Source of the DNA: Ramlibacter sp.
Lineage (GTDB): Bacteria; Pseudomonadota; Gammaproteobacteria; Burkholderiales; Burkholderiaceae_C
Length of the DNA: 5,896 nucleotides
Reading direction: 5' to 3'
Assembly: GCA_021156245.1 (NCBI GenBank)
Contig: JAJNBO010000184.1
Span: 1 to 5,896, forward strand
Position 1 is the first letter of the stretch, and each line of letters starts with the position of its first letter. Below the pieces are notes generated by a model. That model saw nothing but the letters and a program-made list of their open reading frames with translations, made no database searches and was not told where the DNA came from. Of the stretch, positions 1 through 5,398 are shown piece after piece. A program made the translations under genes and the position numbers.

Positions 1-380
1 TGCGCCTGCTTCTTCTGCGCGCGTTCGCCGGCCGGGCGCAGCACGCTGCGCTCCGCCAGCAGCGGCTGGATGGAGGCGACGCCCAGCTCGGTCGCCTTTT
101 CCACCAGCCAGTCCATCCGTTCGTTGGCGGGCATGCCGACCGCCAGGTGCACCGCGAGCGGCGCTTCGCATTCGACGGCGCGATGTTCGCCAACCGTCAC
201 GCGCACCTCGCTGCGCCCCATGTGTTCCACCACGGCCTCGTATTCGCCGCCGCGGCCGTCGAACAGCGTCAGCGCGTCGCCCGGCTGCAGGCGCAGCACC
301 TGCACGTGGCGCGCCGCGCCCGCTGGCAGCGCGAGGGTCGCGCCGCTGGAGAGGGGCTCGGCGCAGTGCAGGCGGGGCAA
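1..380 (-). CDS. rsmE: RsmE, 16S rRNA (uracil-1498-N3)-methyltransferase, partial (N-terminal 126 codons)
   Basis: Reading the minus strand from 380 gives a protein starting (M)PRLHCAEPLSSGATLALP, then AARHVQVLRLQPGD and LFDGRGGEYEA. This is the N-terminal PUA-like RNA-binding domain of RsmE (about residues 1-70). It continues into GMPANERMDWLVEKATELGV and the LLAERSVLR stretch (about 85-115), the conserved entry to the SPOUT methyltransferase domain. The knotted SAM-binding C-terminus lies beyond the left edge; the family is usually about 240-250 residues, so roughly half is present. RsmE methylates N3 of U1498 in 16S rRNA of the assembled 30S subunit, in the cytoplasm. The start is inferred to be TTG at 378-380, because the family begins MPR and no ATG or GTG lies in frame between the amgK stop and this codon. 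No clear Shine-Dalgarno precedes it. It follows amgK by 10 nt on the same strand, so it is probably co-transcribed and perhaps translationally coupled. The family call is firm; the start is less so. Confidence 0.9.
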   Translation of the reverse strand, partial: MPRLHCAEPLSSGATLALPAGAARHVQVLRLQPGDALTLFDGRGGEYEAVVEHMGRSEVRVTVGEHRAVECEAPLAVHLAVGMPANERMDWLVEKATELGVASIQPLLAERSVLRPAGERAQKKQA

Positions 381-390
381 GGTCGGCCGA

Positions 391-1467
391 TCAGACGCGG
401 CCGAAGGCGAAACCGGTGACTGCGTCCGTGCCCTCCACCTCGTCGATGAGGCGCGCCAGCGGCGCGAGCTCGCGGTAGCGCCCGGTAGTGTGCCGGATGT
501 AGGCGATGAAACGCGGCGCATCGGCCAGGTACTTCGGCTTGCCGTCGCGCAGCGTCAGCCGCGCGAAGATGCCCGCGACCTTCAGGTGCCGCTGCAGCCC
601 CATCCACTCGACGCCGCGGTAGAACTCGCCGAAGTCGCTGTCGACCGGGAGGCCGGCCTTCTGCGCTTTCTGCCAATAGCGCACGGTGACGTCGAGCACG
701 AATTCCTCGTCCCAGGTCAGGAACGCGTCGCGCATCAGGCAGGCGATGTCGTAGGTGATGGGGCCGTACACCGCGTCCTGGAAGTCGAGCACGCCCAGCC
801 GGGGTTCGGCATCGTTGCCGGGGATCATCAGGTTGCGCGGCATGAAGTCCCGGTGCACGTACACGGACGGTGCGGCCAGGTTGCGCTCGATGATCAGGCG
901 GAACTGGCTGTCCAGCGTGGCCTGCTGCGCATCCGTCAGGGCGACGCCACGGTGTTGCTTCAGGTACCAATCGGGAAAGAGCGCCACCTCCCGCGCCAGC
1001 AAGGCCTGGTCGTAAGGAGGCAGCACGCCGGGCTTCGACGCGAGCTGCCAGTCCACCAGCGCATCGATCGCGCGCGTGTAAAGCGGCAGGTTCGCCTGCG
1101 GCCAGGCCGGGTCCACCGCCTCGATCATGGTGCGGCTGCCCAGGTCGTCCAGCAGCATGAAGCCTTGCGGGGCGTCCCAGGCCAGCACCCGCGGCACGTT
1201 CAGTCCGGCGTCGGCCATCAGGCCGGCGACCTTTACAAAGGGCGCGCAGTCCTCGCGGTCGGGGGGCGCGTCCATGATGATGTAGCTGCGGCCGTCCCCA
1301 TCCACGCGCAGGTAGCGCCGGAAACTGGCGTCGGCCGAGGCCGGGCGCACCGTCGCAGGGCGCAGGGCATGGCCCGGGGCCACCTGGGCGAGCCAGGCGT
1401 GGAAGGCGGTTTCGCGCTGGGGGTCGGTCCAGGGAACGGCAAGGGGGGTCGGCGCGGAATCGCTCAT
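391..1467 (-). CDS. amgK: AmgK-like N-acetylmuramate/N-acetylglucosamine kinase (aminoglycoside phosphotransferase fold)
   Basis: This 358-residue protein is of the APH/choline-kinase fold (COG3178-like). Visible motifs are the catalytic-loop signature VHRDFMPRNLM (H205, D207 as likely catalytic base, N212 as likely metal ligand) and LDFQDA (D228 as the DFG-equivalent Mg2+ ligand). The N-lobe has ASFRRYLRV (about 47-55) and SYIIMDAPPDRED (about 61-73), followed by the hinge-like FMLLDDLG. Characterised AmgK of Pseudomonas phosphorylates the anomeric hydroxyl of MurNAc or GlcNAc; MurU then makes the UDP-sugar, so recycled cell-wall sugar bypasses de novo MurA/MurB synthesis and the fosfomycin target. 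In P. putida, amgK also lies divergent to lptD, which supports orthology. The length is typical and the gene intact. Start ATG is at 1465-1467. No Shine-Dalgarno precedes it, and its best -10-like hexamer is only 9 nt upstream. murU does not follow directly; rsmE does. Kinase family is certain; the exact substrate is inferred from family and position. Confidence 0.88.
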   Translation of the reverse strand: MSDSAPTPLAVPWTDPQRETAFHAWLAQVAPGHALRPATVRPASADASFRRYLRVDGDGRSYIIMDAPPDREDCAPFVKVAGLMADAGLNVPRVLAWDAPQGFMLLDDLGSRTMIEAVDPAWPQANLPLYTRAIDALVDWQLASKPGVLPPYDQALLAREVALFPDWYLKQHRGVALTDAQQATLDSQFRLIIERNLAAPSVYVHRDFMPRNLMIPGNDAEPRLGVLDFQDAVYGPITYDIACLMRDAFLTWDEEFVLDVTVRYWQKAQKAGLPVDSDFGEFYRGVEWMGLQRHLKVAGIFARLTLRDGKPKYLADAPRFIAYIRHTTGRYRELAPLARLIDEVEGTDAVTGFAFGRV

Positions 1468-1483
1468 GGATAATCGATTCTAC
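1456..1483 (+). promoter_or_regulatory. Possible sigma-E (RpoE)-type promoter for lptD
   Basis: GGAATCG at 1456-1462 and TCTAC at 1479-1483, separated by 16 bp, resemble the RpoE pattern (GGAAC-type -35, TCTGA/TCAAA-type -10). Transcription would begin near 1489-1491, leaving a leader of about 45 nt before the ATG at 1535. In E. coli, lptD and surA belong to the sigma-E envelope-stress regulon, so this would fit the biology. The -35 overlaps the first codons of amgK. The match is imperfect in both boxes and could be chance. Confidence 0.27.
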
Positions 1484-1534
1484 AAATCCAACGTGGCGGG
1501 TCCGCGAGCGGCGGCCGCCGGGTCTTCACCCCCG
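1468..1534. promoter_or_regulatory. Divergent intergenic region between amgK and lptD
   Basis: These 67 bp separate the amgK start from the preferred lptD start and should carry both promoters. The first 24 bp (1469-1492) form an AT-rich island, unusual in this GC-rich window, and hold several -10-like hexamers: GATAAT on the plus strand at 1469-1474 and TAGAAT on the minus strand (1482 down to 1477). Neither has a good sigma-70 -35 at 16-18 bp. The rest is GC-rich, with a GCGGCCGCCG stretch that could fold in the lptD leader. No classical Shine-Dalgarno lies before the ATG at 1535. The promoter role is inferred from divergent orientation and base composition. Confidence 0.5.
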
Positions 1535-3964
1535 ATGCATTACCAGAGAAACAAGGCGTTCGCCGCCCGCTTCGCGCTGAGCCCGGTGGCCCTGGTCGCG
1601 GCGTCGCTGCTGCAGCCGCTGCCCGCGCTGGCGCAGGAGGCGGGAGAACCGTCGCCCCAGCTGAAGCCGGCGCCGCAGTTGAGCGAGGACATCCCGGCGG
1701 AGGCGCGCTCCCAGCTGCCCACCTTCGTGGAGGGCGACCGCATCCAGGGCCAGACCGACGTGGAGACCAGCGTCGAGGGCAACGCGGTGCTGCGCCGGGG
1801 CGATACTTTCATCCGCGCCGACCGGCTCGACTACAACGTCCCCCAGGACATGGCGCGGGCGCGCGGCAACGTGCGCATCAACAAGGCCGGCAACATCTTC
1901 GAAGGCCCGCTGGTCGAGCTGAAGGTCGATGCCTTCGAGGGCTTCTTCAACGAGCCGCGCTACCAGTTCCTGCGCAACGGCGCCTATGGCGAGGCCGAGC
2001 GCGTCGACTTCATCGACGACAAGCACGCCATCATCCACAAGGCCACGTACACCACCTGCAAGCGCCACGGGGGCCCGAGCTGGATGCCCGACTGGATGCT
2101 GCGCGCGGCGTCGATCTCGCTCGACCAGGAGGAGGAGACCGGGCAGGCCGAAGGCGCGGTGCTCAGCTTCCTCGGCGTCCCCATCCTGCCGGTCCCGAGC
2201 ATCAGCTTTCCGCTCGGCGAGAAGCGCAAGTCCGGCCTGCTGCCGCCGACCGTGGGCCTGGACAACCGCAACGGCTTCGAGATCACGCAGCCCTATTACT
2301 GGAACATCGCGCCCAACCGCGACGCCACGCTGTACCCGACCTTGATGTCCAGGCGCGGCATCGACCTGGGCGCGGAATTCCGCTACCTGGAGCCGGGCTA
2401 CAGCGGCCTGGTGCGCGGCAACTACCTGCCGAACGACCGGCTGCGCGACCGCGACCGCTGGGGCTTCCATGCGGAGCACGCGCAGAACGGACTGGTGCTG
2501 CCCTGGCTGGGCCGGTCCAACCTGGCGCTGGACCTGAACCGCGTGAGCGACGACAACTACTGGAAGGACTTCTCGCGCGACAGCAGTTCCTTCACGCAGC
2601 GCCTGCTGGCCAACAACGGCTCGCTCACCTTCGGCATCGGCGACGTCACCGTCACCAGCCGCGTGCTGAAGTTCCAGACGCTGCAGGACCCCAGCGCGCC
2701 GATCGTGCCGCCTTACGACCGCGCGCCGCAGATCACGGCCACGCAGACGCGCACCGACCTGTGGGGCGGCCTCGAGACGTACGTGGAGGCGGACTTCACC
2801 CGCTTCAGCGCCGTGTCGGCCTACAGCGTGCTCGGCGTGCCCAGCGGCACCGTGTTCGACCAGCCGAACGCCGACCGCGGCTACCTGCTGGCGCAAGTCA
2901 GCCGGCCCTGGCGCGCGCCCGGCTGGTTCGTCATCCCCAAGCTGCAGGCGCACCTGCGCAGCTACAGCTTCGATGGCCCGATCGCCAACGGCGACACCAG
3001 CGCCTCGCGCGCGGTGCCCACGTTCAGCGTGGACAGCGGGCTGGTGTTCGAGCGCGACACCAGCTTCTTCGGCCGTGCCTTCCGCCAGACGCTGGAGCCG
3101 CGCGCGTTCTACGTCTACACGCCGCACGTCAACCAGAACTACCTGCCGAACTACGACTCGGGCCTGAACGACTTCAGCTTCGCGACGATCTTCACGGAGA
3201 ACGCGTTCGGCGGCAACGACCGGATCGCCGACAACAACCTCCTGACGCTGGGCGCCACCACGCGCCTGATCGACCCGGACACGGGCGCCGAAGCGGCGCG
3301 CTTCTCGCTCGCGCAGCGCCTGCGCTTTTCCGACCAGAACGTCACGCTGCCGGTGGACCGCGGCACCACCTTGCCCGCTGCGCCGCCGCCGCCGGTGAGC
3401 GAGCGCCTCTCGGACATCCTGTTCGGTTCCTCCATCGCGCTGGTGCCGAACTGGGGATTCGACACGACGGTGCAGTTCAATCCGAAGACCTCGGAGTCGA
3501 TCCGCTCGGTGATCGGGGCCCACTACAGCCCCGGACCGTTCCGCGTGGTGAGCGCGGGCTACCGACGGCAGCAAGGCATCAGCGAGCAGCTGGACCTGGG
3601 CTGGCAGTGGCCGCTGGGCCAGATCTTCGGCAAGGCGCCCGTCACGGATGGGCCGCTCACGGGAGAGGTGGAAGGCCGCTGGTTCAGCGTCGGCCGGCTG
3701 AACTACAGCCTGCGCGACAAGCGCATCGTGGACGCGGTGGTCGGCCTGGAGTACGACGCTGGCTGCTGGATCGGCCGGGTGGTGTTCGAGCGCCTGCAGG
3801 CCGGCACCGAGGTGGCGAACAAGCGCGTGCTGTTCCAGCTGGAGTTCCTGGGCTTCAGCCGGCTGGGCTCGAACGCCCTGCAGTCGCTCAAGCAGAATAT
3901 CCCCCGGTACCAGTATCTGCGCGAGCGCACCGAAGTGCCGAGCCGGTTCAGCAATTACGACTAA
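1535..3964 (+). CDS. lptD: LptD, outer-membrane LPS-assembly protein
   Basis: LptD is the outer-membrane barrel of the Lpt machine; with lipoprotein LptE it inserts lipopolysaccharide into the outer leaflet. From the ATG at 1535 the product is 809 residues. A signal peptide has RNK in its basic region, the core ALSPVALVAASLL, and likely cleavage after PALA (33/34). An OstA/LptA-like jellyroll follows (about 63-165; FVEGDRIQG, VEGNAVLRRGDTFIRADRLDYN). The barrel begins near 225 and carries family blocks GEKRKSGLLPP, TQPYYWNIAPNRDATLYP (about 252-269) and LEYDAGCWIGRVVFER (about 738-753), ending IPRYQYLRE...SNYD. The length is normal. Only two cysteines occur, C175 and C744, equivalent by eye to E. 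coli C173 and C725. An upstream in-frame ATG at 1466 would add 23 residues and overlap the amgK start; I prefer 1535 because it places a normal signal peptide at the N-terminus. Neither start has a clear Shine-Dalgarno. surA follows 12 nt downstream. Confidence 0.95.
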   Translation: MHYQRNKAFAARFALSPVALVAASLLQPLPALAQEAGEPSPQLKPAPQLSEDIPAEARSQLPTFVEGDRIQGQTDVETSVEGNAVLRRGDTFIRADRLDYNVPQDMARARGNVRINKAGNIFEGPLVELKVDAFEGFFNEPRYQFLRNGAYGEAERVDFIDDKHAIIHKATYTTCKRHGGPSWMPDWMLRAASISLDQEEETGQAEGAVLSFLGVPILPVPSISFPLGEKRKSGLLPPTVGLDNRNGFEITQPYYWNIAPNRDATLYPTLMSRRGIDLGAEFRYLEPGYSGLVRGNYLPNDRLRDRDRWGFHAEHAQNGLVLPWLGRSNLALDLNRVSDDNYWKDFSRDSSSFTQRLLANNGSLTFGIGDVTVTSRVLKFQTLQDPSAPIVPPYDRAPQITATQTRTDLWGGLETYVEADFTRFSAVSAYSVLGVPSGTVFDQPNADRGYLLAQVSRPWRAPGWFVIPKLQAHLRSYSFDGPIANGDTSASRAVPTFSVDSGLVFERDTSFFGRAFRQTLEPRAFYVYTPHVNQNYLPNYDSGLNDFSFATIFTENAFGGNDRIADNNLLTLGATTRLIDPDTGAEAARFSLAQRLRFSDQNVTLPVDRGTTLPAAPPPPVSERLSDILFGSSIALVPNWGFDTTVQFNPKTSESIRSVIGAHYSPGPFRVVSAGYRRQQGISEQLDLGWQWPLGQIFGKAPVTDGPLTGEVEGRWFSVGRLNYSLRDKRIVDAVVGLEYDAGCWIGRVVFERLQAGTEVANKRVLFQLEFLGFSRLGSNALQSLKQNIPRYQYLRERTEVPSRFSNYD

Positions 3965-3976
3965 AGTGCAAGCACG

Positions 3977-5353
3977 ATGAAACTCCGATCCCTGGCCCTG
4001 GGGCTGGCCGTCGCCGGCCAGCTGGCCGCCCTGGCCGTCCCGGCCGCAGCGCAAGGCCTGCGATCCACCCCGTTGCTGGGCGGCGGCCAGCCTTCGTCGC
4101 GCTTCGACAGCGGGCCGCGCTCGGCCGACTTCATCGTGGCGGTGGTCAACTCCGAGCCGATCACCAACAACGAGGTGCGCACCCGCATGCTGCGCTTCGA
4201 GCAGCAGCTCGCGCAGCAGGGCTCGCCCATGCCGCCGCGTGCGCAGTTGATGCGTGAAGTGCTCGAGCGCCTGATCACGGAGAAGGCGCAGCTGCAGCTG
4301 GCGCGCGAAACCGGCGTGCGCGCGGACGATGCGCTCGTCGACCAGGCGGAACAGACCGTGGCCCGGCAGAACGGCGTCGACGTGCCGGAGCTGCGCCGCC
4401 GGCTGGCGGCGGAAGGCATCAACGTGGCCCTCTACCGCGAGGAGCTGCGCAACCAGATCCTGCTGCAGCGCCTGCGCGAACGGGAACTCGACGCGCGCGC
4501 CCGCGTGACCGAGCTGGACATCGACCAGTTCCTGCGCGAGCAGCAGCAAAGCGGCGCCGCGACGGCGCTGACCGAGATCAACCTGGCGCACATCCTGGTG
4601 GCGGTGCCCGAGAACGCGCCCGAAGCGCAAGTGGCGCCGTTGCAGGCGAAGGCGCAGCAACTGCTGCAGCGTGCCCGCGCGGGCGAGGACTTCGGCAAGC
4701 TGGCGCGCGAGAACTCCGACGCCGCCGGCGCGGCGCAGAACGAAGGCGTCATCGGGCTGCGGCCGGCCGACCGGCTGCCGCCCCTGTTCGTCGAAGCCGT
4801 GCGCAACGTCAACAGCGGCGGGATCGCCGACCTGGTGCGCTCGGCCGCCGGCTTCCACGTCGTCAAGGTCGTCGAAAAGCGGCAGAGCGCCACGCCCGGC
4901 GTCACCGTCACGCAGAACCACGCGCGGCACATCCTGCTGCGCCCCGGCCCGAACCTGACCGAGGCGCAGGCCCGCCAGCGGCTGGCCGAGTACAAGCGCC
5001 GCGTGCAGGGCGGGCAGGCGGACTTCGCCCAGCTCGCGCGCGAGAACTCGCAGGACGCCAGCGCCCGCAATGGCGGCGACCTGGGCTGGACCAGCCCCGG
5101 CATGTTCGTGCCGGAGTTCGAGGAAGTGGTGAATACGCTGGCGCCCGGCCAGATCGCGGACCCGGTCACCAGCCGCTTCGGCGTGCATCTGATCCAGCTG
5201 CTGGAGCGCCGCCAGTCGACGCTGACGCAGCGCGAGCAGCGCGAAGTGGTGCGCAACCTGCTGCGCGAGCGCAAGCTCGACGAAGCCTACGTGCAGTGGG
5301 CGCAGGAGGTCCGCGGCCGCGCGTACGTGGAGTTGCGCGAGCCGCCGCAATAA
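3977..5353 (+). CDS. surA: SurA, periplasmic chaperone and peptidyl-prolyl isomerase
   Basis: The 458-residue product is a periplasmic chaperone that escorts unfolded outer-membrane proteins to the BAM complex; LptD is a known client in E. coli. A signal peptide runs MKLRSLALGLAVAG to VPAAA, with likely cleavage after A25. A low-complexity linker follows (about 26-50), then the N-terminal chaperone region starting IVAVVNSEPIT (about 53-63) through helical, charge-rich sequence to about 195. Two parvulin domains come next: the first about 199-298 (INLAHILVAV ... GFHVVKVVEK), the second about 314-413 (NHARHILLRPG ... NGGDLGWTSPGMFVPEF ... FGVHLIQLLER). A C-terminal helix ends at REPPQ. In E. 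coli only the second parvulin domain has notable isomerase activity; here too it better keeps the canonical blocks. The gene begins 12 nt after the lptD stop with no strong Shine-Dalgarno, so coupling to lptD is likely. Its TAA stop lies inside a 12-bp tandem duplication. Confidence 0.95.
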   Translation: MKLRSLALGLAVAGQLAALAVPAAAQGLRSTPLLGGGQPSSRFDSGPRSADFIVAVVNSEPITNNEVRTRMLRFEQQLAQQGSPMPPRAQLMREVLERLITEKAQLQLARETGVRADDALVDQAEQTVARQNGVDVPELRRRLAAEGINVALYREELRNQILLQRLRERELDARARVTELDIDQFLREQQQSGAATALTEINLAHILVAVPENAPEAQVAPLQAKAQQLLQRARAGEDFGKLARENSDAAGAAQNEGVIGLRPADRLPPLFVEAVRNVNSGGIADLVRSAAGFHVVKVVEKRQSATPGVTVTQNHARHILLRPGPNLTEAQARQRLAEYKRRVQGGQADFAQLARENSQDASARNGGDLGWTSPGMFVPEFEEVVNTLAPGQIADPVTSRFGVHLIQLLERRQSTLTQREQREVVRNLLRERKLDEAYVQWAQEVRGRAYVELREPPQ

Positions 5354-5369
5354 ATGGCGCAATAAATGG
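5346..5369 (+). repeat. Perfect 12-bp tandem duplication across the surA stop codon
   Basis: CGCAATAAATGG occurs twice back to back, at 5346-5357 and 5358-5369, with no mismatch. The first copy supplies the last residues and TAA stop of surA. As 12 is a multiple of three, the second copy repeats the TAA in frame at 5363-5365, so a ribosome reading through the first stop would add only Met-Ala-Gln. It abuts the palindrome that follows. Replication slippage or duplication on insertion of the palindrome could explain it; the sequence alone does not decide. Confidence 0.85.
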
Positions 5370-5384
5370 GGTCAGAACCCAATT
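5364..5384. repeat. Short GGGGTCAGA...CCCAATT palindrome, possible dispersed REP-like element
   Basis: TGGG at 5367-5370 pairs with CCCA at 5378-5381 around a 7-nt centre, and the flanking AA/TT pairs extend the stem past one A-A mismatch; an alternative register pairs GGGT (5369-5372) with ACCC (5377-5380). From memory, near-identical GGGGTCAGACCCC-AATT strings recur between genes of many proteobacteria, sometimes near REP-associated Y1 transposases, but no such transposase is in this window. In the lptD-surA-rsmA transcript it would form only a small hairpin just upstream of the rsmA ribosome binding site. There is no U-tract, so it is not a convincing terminator. Confidence 0.5.
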
Positions 5385-5389
5385 AAGGG
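5385..5389 (+). promoter_or_regulatory. Ribosome binding site of rsmA
   Basis: AAGGG at 5385-5389 ends 9 nt before the ATG at 5399 and is the clearest Shine-Dalgarno-like sequence in the window. It starts directly after the palindrome at 5364-5384, so folding of that hairpin could affect its exposure. It supports the ATG at 5399 as the rsmA start. Confidence 0.55.
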
Positions 5390-5398
5390 CGTGACGCG

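Noticed and set aside
269..970. A 233-codon minus-strand frame overlapping amgK and rsmE, possibly a fusion or frameshift
   Set aside because: amgK and rsmE are each intact in their own frames with a normal stop-to-start gap, so no frameshift is needed.
70..1473. A 467-codon open frame on the plus strand opposite rsmE and amgK
   Set aside because: The composition is that of a shadow frame, and the minus strand carries conserved kinase and RsmE motifs over the same bases.
3383..3394. Four CCG repeats in lptD as a phase-variable tract
   Set aside because: The repeat encodes four prolines in a presumed loop. Four triplets is short for this base composition, and length changes would stay in frame, so on/off switching is not expected.
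2761..4257. A 498-codon plus-strand frame across the lptD-surA junction
   Set aside because: It is the +1/+2 shadow of lptD and surA, with Arg/Ala/Gly-rich sequence and no recognisable domain.
1526..5362. A 1278-codon open frame on the minus strand covering lptD and surA
   Set aside because: It is rich in Arg, Ala, Gln, His and Val in low-complexity runs and matches no family. It lies entirely opposite two unmistakable genes. Lack of stops is expected opposite genes with strongly GC-biased third positions.
5364..5384. Rho-independent terminator between surA and rsmA
   Set aside because: The stem is only about four clean base pairs and no T-run follows it, so transcription probably continues into rsmA.
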